Source: DASYLJ01 sp964432595
Lineage (GTDB): Bacteria; Desulfobacterota; Binatia; DP-6
Reading direction: 5' to 3'
Assembly: GCA_964432595.1 (NCBI GenBank)
Contig: CAYSOF010000039.1
Location: forward strand, 1-42,313
DNA length: 42,313 nt
The first letter of the stretch is position 1, and every line of letters starts with the position of its first letter. The translations under genes were made by a program, and so were the position numbers. This document shows, piece by piece, positions 22,368-30,408 of this stretch. The notes under the pieces are model-generated. The model was not told the origin of the DNA. It saw only the letters and a list, made by a program, of their open reading frames with translations, and did no database searches.

Positions 22368-23278
22368 CAGGCCCCGATCTTTCCGATGCCGATGGCTGTG
22401 ACGCCGATCTGCATGGGCGGCGGCTCGCCGACCTGCAGCTCGCCGCTGCCGATGTCGAGGTCGCTGTCGAGCCCGTCGAGCTCCATCGTCCCCGTCACGA
22501 AGACCGTGATTCCGGCGGCCGCATGTCGCGCCGCCAGGTCCGCCACCGCCCCGCCGGGGAAGCCGCTGACCCGCACCTCCGTCGTGCACGCGTTGAACCG
22601 GCGCCCGGCCAGCGGACGACCCCGCATCCGGCTGCCCGAGCACACGAAGACGTCGCGCCGCAGGTCGGCGACCTCCTCGACGACGACGCCCGTGTCGTGC
22701 TCGAGGAGCGCCGCCAGCGCCTGGTTGTTCTCCCGCGGACGGAGCAGCTCGAGTAGCTGGCGCGCCGTGTAGGCCTCGTCGAGCTCGCCGGAGACGCGGT
22801 CCGTTCCGGTGAAGGCGCCCCAGAGCTCGGCGAAGTCGCCGGCGGCACGCAGGAGATGCAGCTGATCGACCGCGACGTCGACGTCGGCCGCGGCCGCCTC
22901 GAGAAGCGGGCGCACCGCCTCGAGCAGCTGCCAGGTCGGGTTCGTCCAACGGAACACCGGGAGGCCCGCGCCGCCGACCGGCATCGCCGGCGCCTCGAGG
23001 AGCACCGCCGCCCGCACCGCCTCGCTGCCGGCGAGCTCGAGCACGACGCCGACGTCGGGGACCGCCGTCAGCGCCAGCGCGAGCTCGCCGAGCGTCCCCA
23101 GCCGCGACACCGTGGCGAGCGGCACGTCATCGACGGCGAGCTCGAGCGCGGTGGACGTCACGGCGATCGTCAACGTGCCGGCCCCGGCCCACGTGCACGT
23201 CAGCGCCGGCGCCGGCTGGGGCCCGGTACGGAAGACGCGCGGGAGCGCGCCCAGGAGCGCCTGCAGCTCGACGCTCAG
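22367..23278 (-). CDS. gpI-like baseplate protein, apparent CTG start
   Basis: The CTG at 23278 forms a CTGA overlap with the stop of baseplate J and has a perfect AGGAGG 4 nt upstream. No ATG, GTG or TTG is available for about 45 codons, and the intervening residues look coded (SVELQALLGALPRVF). The 303-residue protein carries the P2 gpI pattern: a helical region with VDQLHLL and ELDEAYTARQLLELLR (about 160-190), followed by VVVEEVADLRRD and a C-terminal beta region (VFVTGTMELDGLDSDL). gpI sits between J and H in P2-type baseplates, as here. Its stop touches the gpH-like ATG. Confidence 0.72.
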   Translation of the reverse strand: MSVELQALLGALPRVFRTGPQPAPALTCTWAGAGTLTIAVTSTALELAVDDVPLATVSRLGTLGELALALTAVPDVGVVLELAGSEAVRAAVLLEAPAMPVGGAGLPVFRWTNPTWQLLEAVRPLLEAAAADVDVAVDQLHLLRAAGDFAELWGAFTGTDRVSGELDEAYTARQLLELLRPRENNQALAALLEHDTGVVVEEVADLRRDVFVCSGSRMRGRPLAGRRFNACTTEVRVSGFPGGAVADLAARHAAAGITVFVTGTMELDGLDSDLDIGSGELQVGEPPPMQIGVTAIGIGKIGA

Positions 23279-24447
23279 GCGGCCTCCTGCAGCAGCGTGG
23301 TCGTGCCCGGCAGCAGCCGCATGCCCTGCGCTGCGACGACATTCGCCGTCGGGGTGACGAGTGTCACGTCCGCGACGCCCCGCACGGTCGCGATCGTCGC
23401 GATGAGATCGGCAAGGATCAGGTCCTGGAACACGCCGAGGCCGAAGAGGTACGCATCGATCGCGGAGCGCACCGCGGCGGCGACGTCGGCAAAGCTGCGG
23501 CCAGCGTCGATTCGCAGCCGCGCCGTCACGGGCGTCATCTGCGGCTGCACCGCCTTGCACACGACCACGATGCCGGCGGCCTTGTATCCGGCCTGCCGCG
23601 CCCCATTGGGAAGCCGCACGCCGTCGATCAGGTCCTGCGCCAGGGCGATGAGCGTCGGCGACGCCGTGCCGCCACCGTTGTCCAGGAACAGGTCGACGAG
23701 ACCCCGCTTCTCCGGCACCTGCACCGCGCGCGCGAACCGGACCTGCTCGATCACGGTGCCCGACGACAACACCTTCGCCCGGCTCGCGCCGACCTCAAGG
23801 CCCGCGTACTGGGCGCGCGCCAGGTTGCGCAGGTACGCCGTGAATCGGACGCGGCGCGCGGCATCCGTCTCGGCCTCGGCCCCGTTCAGGATCGCACCGG
23901 GATTCGTCGCCGACGCGACGCCCGGGATGCCGTCGGTCAGCGTCATCGTGTTCGCTGGCGTGTTGCCGAGCGCTCCGATCCGCTGGGCCGTCGCGAGCGT
24001 CTCGGCGATCGGCGCGCCGTCGGGGATCACCGTCTCGACGGTGACGAGGAACACCTTCGGGGGCACACCGCCGGTGCCGGGCACCGTGAGCCGCGTCCCC
24101 ACCGGGATCATGATGTCGCCAGTGCCGCCGGCGCTGCGCACGAAACGCACGACGCCCGACGCGGGCAGTGCTGGGAGCGCCGGGAAGCCGACGCTCGTCG
24201 ACACGCCGTCACCCTCACCGAACACCTCGAAGAGGATCGTCGGGATGGCGCGCTGCAACGCCAGGTACGTGGCCGCGTCGAGCGCCTCGAGGCGCAGCGC
24301 GATCGCCTCGAGGAGCGTGCGCGCAACGGACCCTGCGTTGAAGTCGGTCACGCGGCCAGCCGTGTCGATCGACGCCCCCAGGAAGGCGGCGATCATGGCC
24401 TCCGTGTGAACGGCCGCGTGCTGACGGGTGAAGGGGACGTTCGGCAC
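23275..24447 (-). CDS. Baseplate J-like (gp47-type) wedge protein
   Basis: This 390-residue protein starts at GTG 24447, 2 nt after the upstream stop. It follows the baseplate J pattern: helical N-terminus (TEAMIAAFLG...DFNAGSVARTLLEAIALRLEAL), then ALQRAIPTILFEVFG, PASGVVRFVRS and the 'IMIPVGTRLTV' beta region with NTPANTMTL. The central block has AETDAARRVRFTAYLRNLARAQYAGLE, typical of family members (EsDeeYRxR.., here degenerate). The C-terminal DLIATIATVRGVADVTLVTP completes the fold. J forms the wedge that changes shape when the sheath contracts. Order J-I-H as in P2. Confidence 0.88.
   Translation of the reverse strand: MPNVPFTRQHAAVHTEAMIAAFLGASIDTAGRVTDFNAGSVARTLLEAIALRLEALDAATYLALQRAIPTILFEVFGEGDGVSTSVGFPALPALPASGVVRFVRSAGGTGDIMIPVGTRLTVPGTGGVPPKVFLVTVETVIPDGAPIAETLATAQRIGALGNTPANTMTLTDGIPGVASATNPGAILNGAEAETDAARRVRFTAYLRNLARAQYAGLEVGASRAKVLSSGTVIEQVRFARAVQVPEKRGLVDLFLDNGGGTASPTLIALAQDLIDGVRLPNGARQAGYKAAGIVVVCKAVQPQMTPVTARLRIDAGRSFADVAAAVRSAIDAYLFGLGVFQDLILADLIATIATVRGVADVTLVTPTANVVAAQGMRLLPGTTTLLQEAA
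23283..23288 (-). promoter_or_regulatory. Shine-Dalgarno AGGAGG supporting a CTG start
   Basis: AGGAGG lies 4 nt before CTG 23278 on the minus strand, inside the last codons of the baseplate J gene. A site this strong at the right distance is the main evidence that the CTG is used. Confidence 0.7.
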
Positions 24448-24449
24448 GA

Positions 24450-24914
24450 CTACGCGCGCGCCTTCTGCGGCACCGTGGCCAGATCGTCGATCGCCGCGGC
24501 GGCGACGCTGTCCGGCGACGGCTCGGCCGCTTCCTGCGGCGCCGCTCCCGGAACGTTCTTCGCGGCCCACTCCGCTTTCGCCTGCTCGTACAGGCGATCG
24601 ACTTCCGCACGCCGGTGCGTGGAGCTGACACCCCGCAGCGCTGCGATGCGCCACCCGATGTCGAGCAGCTGCACACCGTGCCCATGGAGCACCGGTTGGA
24701 GCGTCCGGACGAGCTGGACGCTTTTCGTCGCGTGCTGGTCGAGACGGCTCTCGCAGGTGACCGTGCGCGCGACCAGATCGTTGACGGCGACCCGCAGGGC
24801 CGCGAGCTCGGCCTGCTCCGCGGCGCGATGCGCACGATAGCGGGCGATGAAACGCCACCGGGGGATATCGGTCCACACGGTCGCGCTGGTCGTGGCTACG
24901 TCGTGGCGAAGCAT
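24450..24914 (-). CDS. Hypothetical coiled-coil tail protein
   Basis: This 154-residue protein starts at ATG 24914, 17 bp after the fibre-like gene. It is nearly all helical: residues 20-60 (RWRFIARYRAHRAAEQAELA...) and 85-130 (WRIAALRGVSSTHRRAEVDRLYEQA) contain heptad-like patterns, and the end is Ala/Pro-rich. It lies between the fibre-like gene and baseplate J, so a structural or chaperone role for the fibre is plausible. No known motif. Confidence 0.5.
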   Translation of the reverse strand: MLRHDVATTSATVWTDIPRWRFIARYRAHRAAEQAELAALRVAVNDLVARTVTCESRLDQHATKSVQLVRTLQPVLHGHGVQLLDIGWRIAALRGVSSTHRRAEVDRLYEQAKAEWAAKNVPGAAPQEAAEPSPDSVAAAAIDDLATVPQKARA

Positions 24915-24931
24915 ACGCAAGGACTCCCCCG

Positions 24932-27900
24932 TCAGTCGCAGCGCCAGGCGCCGTTCAGACGCTTCGCGAACGCGCCGTTGCCGCCGCTGGCACAGGGGTT
25001 CGCGAAGGTGCAGTTGGAGCAGTAGCGTTCGGTGCCGTCGCCCGGCGTTCCAAGGTCGGCGAAGGCCACCGGGTCTGGGTCGCCGATCGCCATGTTCACG
25101 CCGTCGACGCACTTCCGCACGGTGGGCGGCGTCGTCGTGATGTCGAGGAACATGAAGAACGCGCCCGGGTCGCACGTGCGCGCGTCGATCGGGAAGAAGT
25201 CGATGCCGTCCGACGGCGCGAGGAACGTCCCGCCCGCGATGAGCTGCCCCCCCACCGTGAGGTTGCCGTTGATCGACAGAGTGCCCGCGCCGGTGCGAGC
25301 CAGCGATACGTCCGGAGCGCTCCCGCCGCCGATGCCGAAGTCGATCCGGCCTCCGAAGATGCTATCGCCAAGTCGCAGCGTGGGATGCGCCTGGCCGCCC
25401 GACCCGAGCTTGTTGAAGAAGAGTCGCCCGTCGTTGTCGATGCCACCGAGCGTGCGATCCTTGGTGTCGAGCGTTCCTGTGATGCCGACGTTCTCACGCC
25501 ATTGGGCGATCGGCAGCGCCGTGTCCGCTGGCGCACGCAGTACAACCAGCGACAGATCGTCGCCCGCGTGCTTCCAGACGCAGGTGTTGTCCGTGACGAA
25601 GCCACCCACCTTGACCCCGTTGGTCCAGTTCGGCTCCGACCCGCCAGTCGTGCACGTCGCCCCGGGCGTGACGCCTTCCGGCATCTTCGTGTTGCCGCTG
25701 GTGTTGCCGTAGAGGATGTACTTGTGCCCGTTGCGGACGGTTGGCACGACGAGCGTCTCAAGGCCTACGGCCTTCGCGGTGTTCGGCGCCCACGTCGTCA
25801 GGGTGTGCGGCTGGTTGAACGTGATGAGCCGGGGCGCCGTCGTGTTCGAGTCGAAGCCCATCTCTTGCTCGGTGAGGTCATCCCCATCGAACGTGTACGA
25901 GTTGGCCGGCGACTCGATGATGGCGGTCCGGAAGAAGAGGACCTGGTCCGCCGTCTGCGGCACCGTTGGGCAGGCGCCCGCCGTGAAGCCGCGGAAGATG
26001 ACCGCGCGCGTGGCATCCGCGGGGTACGGCGCGACGAGCTCCACGAGGACCGCGTTGTTCGTGGTGCCGTCGACGAAGACCGACGCCGGCGGCGACATCG
26101 CGGTCTTGCCCGGGTTCGCATCCGATTCCCAGCCGTAGGCAATCCAGCGACATCCGGCGGACAGCCCCGGGCTACCGCCCGACGTCGCCGTCAGCCGGGG
26201 CGCGTTCTCCGGGTTGTCGATCTGCCGCGAGTCGCCCGGGTTGCGCGGCTCGAAGTAGACGAGCGCCGACGTCGGCGAGCGCCGCGGCGCGGCGACGTGG
26301 AGCGACGGGTGGTTCGCCCGGACGCTCATGTCGTAGGTGGCGAACGTCTGCGGTCCCTGCCACCGCGAGTACCCGATCATGGGCCCACTGATCGCGCCGG
26401 TGCCCGCCCAGCCGCGATCCGCGAGGATCGGTCCCGGATGGTTGTCGCCGTGCCGCGCGACGACCTGGTCGTAGTCGTTGATCTGGCGGCCGCCCGACTT
26501 CGCCTTGACGAGCGTCTCGAACGCGTCGAAGCCGAACCAGTCCCAGGTGACACCGCCGTCCGTGACGCCGCTCACGCGCGCGGAATTGGCTGGGCATTCG
26601 GTGCACGTGCTCAACGGACAATCGGTCGCCTCGTCCGCTTCGCTGCACGACTTGCCCGCGTTCACGCCGCCGGCACAGACGCCGTCGTCGCACTCGAAGG
26701 TGCACGTGCCACTCGTGACGGTGCAATCCGCGGTCGTGCAGAAGGTCGGCTTCGTCGCCGTCGTGCAGTTGCTCTGCACGCGGTAGCGCCGGCCGGTGTC
26801 GCCCTGCCACATCGGCACGACGCGCTCGCCGGCGGCGTAGGTCGTGTACCGGATGAACGGCCGCGGCCAGCCCTTCGGGTTGCTGGCGCTCGCCATCGGC
26901 GGTGCCGTGCTGCTGACGCCCTCGGTCGCGTTGACGGCGACGTAGATGCTGCCGTTGCTCGGGTACGTCGTGACGCGCTGGTTCTTGCCGTACCTCCGTT
27001 GCGGCCACCACGCCGGGTCGCGCTGGCCCGCCAGCATGCCGCCGGCGTTGTACGTCCGGATCAGGCCGCCCTTGTCGACGAGCCACGTGATGAACTCGTT
27101 GCCACTGGCGTGGTCGTTGCGCAGATGCAGGTAGTCACCCGTCGCGCTGCCCGACGCGATGTTGCGCAGGATCGCCGCCGGCCCGCTGTCCTGGGTCGCC
27201 GTGCTCCGAATCTCGTTCTGCACCGGCGTCCCGAACCCGGAGCGCGTCGTCCGCAGGATCCCCGTCTGACCGCCGGCGCCGTCGACGTCGAGGACGTCCG
27301 TCGTGCCGTTGAAGAGGAGCGCCGCGTCGCTCGTGATACCGTTGGTCCCGGTCCAGTACGCGAGCCGCGTCGCCGCACCCGTGCCCGTCACCGTCCCGCT
27401 CCCCGAGGCACCCCACCGCATTCCCGTCGCCTGCGAGGCGTCGAGCGTCAGCACGAAGCCGTCCGTCGAGCTCGGCAGGATGCCGAACGCGCCGGCGCCG
27501 GTGCCGGCAACGAGGCCACCCTTGGCGATGGACGAGACGTCGGCGTTGAAGCCGCCGCGCGCCGTCGCGAGCGTGCCGCTCGTGATCTTCGACGCCGCGA
27601 GGCTCGGGATGTCGCCCGCGGCGAGTGCACGGAACGACGCCGCGCCCGTTGAGCTCACCGGCGATGCGAAGACGAGCGCCTGCGCCACCGACGTGAAGCA
27701 CGTGCCCGTCGTGCAGTCGCCGACGGTGCCGATGTCGCCCGAGCTCGTCGGTGCGTCCTGCCACGAGACACCGCCGGCCGCGGTCGAGTCGGCCGTCAGC
27801 ACCTTGCCGTTCGTCCCGACGACGGTGATCCCATACGTGCCGGCGCCGGTGCCGGACAGCAGTCCGCCCTTGGCGACGGTCGAGGCGTTGAAGTTGAGGC

Positions 27901-28639
27901 CACCGCGCGCGGTCGCGAGCGTGCCGCTGCCGAGCTTCGACGTGTCGAGTCCGGGAATGTCGGCGGCGACGAGCGCGCGAAACGTCGGCGCTGCGGATCC
28001 GCCGCTGCCCGGCCCGGCGAAGATGAGGTTCGGACTCTGATTCGCCTTGTTGATGGTGAGCGTGCCGCTGCCGGTGATCGGCCCGCCGCTGACGCTGAAC
28101 TCCGCCGGCGTCTGCAGTGCGACCGACGTGACCGTTCCGGAACCGCCACCCCCGCCGCCGATCGCCTCCCATGCGGCGCCCGTGTCGCGGCACCACGTGC
28201 GCGTCGAGCCCGCGACGGTGCAGGAGCCGGCGGCCGCCGACGTGGCGATCGCCACGCGATTCGGCGTCCCCGGCGTTGGCAGCGAACCGGCGGGGAAGGC
28301 CCCGATCACGGGCGTGATGAGCTGCGGGGTATTGTTGAAGACGAGCGCGCCATTGCCGGTGCCGTCGGTGACGAGCGTCCGCACCTCGGCCGAGGTGTCG
28401 AGGACCGTCGACGAGAGGACGTTCGCACCGTTCAGGCCGAGAAACGCCTCGATCGCCTGCACCTCCCTGGCGACCTCGGCCAGGTCCTGCTTCGACAGCG
28501 CCCGTTGCGGCGTGACCCAAGTGAAGAGCTGTCCCGGGAACTTCGGCGTCTGCGCACGTGCCGGGGCGGTCGGGATCGCCACGAGCAGCAGCGCGATCGC
28601 CGCGATCCACCGCCGCTGCCTGGTCCGTGTGCGTTCCAC
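24932..28639 (-). CDS. Fibre-like protein with Sec signal peptide and disulfide-rich module
   Basis: The GTG start at 28639 has GGAGGGG 5 nt upstream. The 1235-residue protein begins with a basic segment, a 14-residue hydrophobic core (WIAAIALLLVAIP) and TAPARAQ, a textbook signal peptide cut near residue 30. Residues about 215-295 and 335-415 are two copies of a classic phage-fibre repeat (FRALVAADIPGL, SKLGSGTLATARGG, AKGGLLSGTGAG). Residues about 620-675 form a disulfide-rich module (CTVTSGTCTFECDDG, NAGKSC, CPLSTCTECP). The last 400 residues are beta-rich, ending with a small Cys pair. Normal tail fibres stay cytoplasmic, so export is odd. It may be a host-adhesin turned phage gene, a secreted decoy, or the signal-like stretch may be kept on the fibre. 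Confidence 0.68.
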   Translation of the reverse strand: MERTRTRQRRWIAAIALLLVAIPTAPARAQTPKFPGQLFTWVTPQRALSKQDLAEVAREVQAIEAFLGLNGANVLSSTVLDTSAEVRTLVTDGTGNGALVFNNTPQLITPVIGAFPAGSLPTPGTPNRVAIATSAAAGSCTVAGSTRTWCRDTGAAWEAIGGGGGGSGTVTSVALQTPAEFSVSGGPITGSGTLTINKANQSPNLIFAGPGSGGSAAPTFRALVAADIPGLDTSKLGSGTLATARGGLNFNASTVAKGGLLSGTGAGTYGITVVGTNGKVLTADSTAAGGVSWQDAPTSSGDIGTVGDCTTGTCFTSVAQALVFASPVSSTGAASFRALAAGDIPSLAASKITSGTLATARGGFNADVSSIAKGGLVAGTGAGAFGILPSSTDGFVLTLDASQATGMRWGASGSGTVTGTGAATRLAYWTGTNGITSDAALLFNGTTDVLDVDGAGGQTGILRTTRSGFGTPVQNEIRSTATQDSGPAAILRNIASGSATGDYLHLRNDHASGNEFITWLVDKGGLIRTYNAGGMLAGQRDPAWWPQRRYGKNQRVTTYPSNGSIYVAVNATEGVSSTAPPMASASNPKGWPRPFIRYTTYAAGERVVPMWQGDTGRRYRVQSNCTTATKPTFCTTADCTVTSGTCTFECDDGVCAGGVNAGKSCSEADEATDCPLSTCTECPANSARVSGVTDGGVTWDWFGFDAFETLVKAKSGGRQINDYDQVVARHGDNHPGPILADRGWAGTGAISGPMIGYSRWQGPQTFATYDMSVRANHPSLHVAAPRRSPTSALVYFEPRNPGDSRQIDNPENAPRLTATSGGSPGLSAGCRWIAYGWESDANPGKTAMSPPASVFVDGTTNNAVLVELVAPYPADATRAVIFRGFTAGACPTVPQTADQVLFFRTAIIESPANSYTFDGDDLTEQEMGFDSNTTAPRLITFNQPHTLTTWAPNTAKAVGLETLVVPTVRNGHKYILYGNTSGNTKMPEGVTPGATCTTGGSEPNWTNGVKVGGFVTDNTCVWKHAGDDLSLVVLRAPADTALPIAQWRENVGITGTLDTKDRTLGGIDNDGRLFFNKLGSGGQAHPTLRLGDSIFGGRIDFGIGGGSAPDVSLARTGAGTLSINGNLTVGGQLIAGGTFLAPSDGIDFFPIDARTCDPGAFFMFLDITTTPPTVRKCVDGVNMAIGDPDPVAFADLGTPGDGTERYCSNCTFANPCASGGNGAFAKRLNGAWRCD

Positions 28640-28667
28640 CCCTGCCCCTCCGCTGCGGCGCCGCGCC

Positions 28668-28715
28668 CCAAAGAAACGGGGGCGCCAGACCGATCACTCG
28701 GTCCGACGCCCCCGT
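28668..28715 (-). terminator. Rho-independent terminator before the fibre-like gene
   Basis: Arms 28676-28693 and 28698-28715 form an 18-bp stem with two mismatches and a 4-nt loop. On the minus strand the stem is followed by TTTCTTT. It lies 96 bp after the LysM-gp25 gene and only 28 bp before the fibre-like GTG, so it should end or thin out transcription between them. There is no room for a promoter between stem and gene, so partial readthrough or a promoter overlapping the stem is implied. Confidence 0.75.
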
Positions 28716-28810
28716 AAGCCTCGAGCTCCTGGGAAGCGGGCTGCCGCCTGTGCCTACTGGCGCATGGCGCCCCTATAACCCCTGGCCATCGCGCGCGGCA
28801 AAGTTCGGGT

Positions 28811-29881
28811 TCATGCCGACGCCGTCGCTCCTGCGGTCTCCGGAATCACGAGGTTCAGCGGGAGCTCCCGGCGCTCGGCGCCGATCAGCCCGACGCGCAT
28901 GTACGCGCTGTTGATCGTGTCCGCGAAGAGCACCTCGAGCTGCCGAATCTGCACGACGCGCGGGTCCTGGCGCACGGTGCGCGCCACCTCGACGCCGGAG
29001 ATGAGCGCGTTCGTCCGCGTGCCCTCGATGCCAACGGCCAGCAGCTGCTCCATGCCGTAGTCGGGATGGAGGAGAAGGTCTCCGCGCATCGAGCCGATGC
29101 GGTGGCGGATCGCCTGGACGATGTTCCGCGCCCCCTCCACGGTCCCGAGCTGCCCGTTGCCATCGATAGCGAGCACGCCGTTCGCCAGATGGAGGTCGCG
29201 GCCGTAGAGCTCGACATCGCGATCGGTGAAGGCGCCGCCGCTCGCCGGGAGTCGCGCGTCCGCCGGCAGCCAGAGCACCTCACCCGTGACCAGCACGCCG
29301 ACCGGCACGCCGGTGCGATCGGGCAGCGGGTGCGTGTTGAACTGCGCGGGATCGAACTCGCTCCACTCGTATTCCGGCGCCGCGTAGCTTCGCTCGGTCC
29401 GAAGGAACGGATAGCGGAGCTCGTTGAGCTCCAGGATTTCCCAGCTGCGCTCGATCGACCCGAGATAGTCGCGGGCGAGACGCTCGACCGTGTCGCCCTG
29501 CCGGAGGCGATAGGGGATGAGCGGGCCGACGCCGATCCCATCGCCGGGCGTCCCGGCCTCGCGCGCGAACCGCCGGCGGACGGTCTGCAGCGACGTCACG
29601 GCGGCGCTCGCCGTGCGCAGGGCCGTGAACAGGTCCGGCGGGTAGTCGAGGTCGCCGAAGTACACGGCGCTAAACGCGTCGATGTCGCGCGCGATCGCCA
29701 GCACGTCGGCGAACGGCACGGCAATCTCCGTCGCCGCGCCGACCTCGACGCGCTCGAGCGCGACGGCCAGCGCGCGGCCGCGAGCGATGATGTCCGACAG
29801 GCTCAGGTACGCCGCCACCGCCGTGGCGCTGCCACGCCGGCGCAGCTCATCAATCACGGGGAGGAAGTCGGTGAGCGCCAT
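28811..29881 (-). CDS. LysM-gp25/gpW-like baseplate wedge fusion
   Basis: This 356-residue protein joins three parts. The N-terminus (1-115) is helical and of unknown role. A LysM-type domain follows at about 123-165 (PYRLRQGDTVERLARDYLG, then SWEILELNELRYPF). The C-terminal part (about 215-345) is gp25/W-like: VELYGRDLHL, VEGARNIVQAIRHRIGSMRGDLLLHPDYG, then VEVARTVRQDPRVVQIRQLEV. In contractile phages a LysM hub protein and a gp25-like wedge are usually separate; here they are one chain. The gene is transcribed after the spike and before the terminator at 28.7 kb. TGATG overlap with the upstream gene shows coupling. Confidence 0.82.
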   Translation of the reverse strand: MALTDFLPVIDELRRRGSATAVAAYLSLSDIIARGRALAVALERVEVGAATEIAVPFADVLAIARDIDAFSAVYFGDLDYPPDLFTALRTASAAVTSLQTVRRRFAREAGTPGDGIGVGPLIPYRLRQGDTVERLARDYLGSIERSWEILELNELRYPFLRTERSYAAPEYEWSEFDPAQFNTHPLPDRTGVPVGVLVTGEVLWLPADARLPASGGAFTDRDVELYGRDLHLANGVLAIDGNGQLGTVEGARNIVQAIRHRIGSMRGDLLLHPDYGMEQLLAVGIEGTRTNALISGVEVARTVRQDPRVVQIRQLEVLFADTINSAYMRVGLIGAERRELPLNLVIPETAGATASA

Positions 29882-30408
29882 CAGAAGATCGCCAGCAGGC
29901 CCGTCGCGTCGGCGGGCCCAGTGCGCTCCGGCAGCTGCGGATCGGTGAGGCTCAGGTAGTCCTGCACCCGCCGAAAGCGGAGGCTGTAGAAGTAGAGGAG
30001 CGGGTTCTTGTCGTCGATCTGCCAGCGGAAGTCGTCGATCACGATGCGCCAGAAGTAGAGCCGGCTCAGCCCGATGAACTCTTGCCGCGCCTTCGCCTTG
30101 GCCTTCGTCTCGCGCGACAACGCGTTGTAGCCCTCGATGATCTTCTCGAGTGCGAGCAGGGTCATGGAGCCGAACCCCATGCGGTTGTAGCCGAACGTGC
30201 CCCGCATCGTTACCGTGACCGGCATGGACCGCGGCCCAGAGAAGTCGTCGACGAAGTTGTCCTCGAGCGTCTGATGCACGGCGACCCGCGGCGCCATCTG
30301 CACGTCGACGTGCTGCGGCGGCATCAAGAACGGGAACGGCACGGGGATGCCGCCGCCGCGGTGGATGATAACGAACGGGCCCTTCAGCGAGATGTCGGTC
30401 TGCTCCAT
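29881..30408 (-). CDS. Conserved-looking baseplate protein, family not recognised
   Basis: This 175-residue protein is overlapped at both ends by TGATG couplings with the spike and LysM-gp25 genes. The N-terminus is beta-rich (GPFVIIHRGGGIPVPFPFLMPP), then 'DDFSGPRSMPVTVTMRGTFGY', and the C-terminal half is helical and then beta (LYFWRIVIDDFRWQIDDKNPLLYFYSLRFRRVQ). The pattern suggests a small baseplate or tube-initiator protein, but I cannot name the family. Its fixed place between spike and wedge supports a baseplate role. Confidence 0.55.
   Translation of the reverse strand: MEQTDISLKGPFVIIHRGGGIPVPFPFLMPPQHVDVQMAPRVAVHQTLEDNFVDDFSGPRSMPVTVTMRGTFGYNRMGFGSMTLLALEKIIEGYNALSRETKAKAKARQEFIGLSRLYFWRIVIDDFRWQIDDKNPLLYFYSLRFRRVQDYLSLTDPQLPERTGPADATGLLAIF

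Noticed and set aside
25385..27652. A 755-codon + strand frame opposite the fibre-like gene
   Set aside because: Composition is Arg-rich and lacks any domain. The opposite strand encodes recognisable fibre repeats, a signal peptide and a good Shine-Dalgarno.
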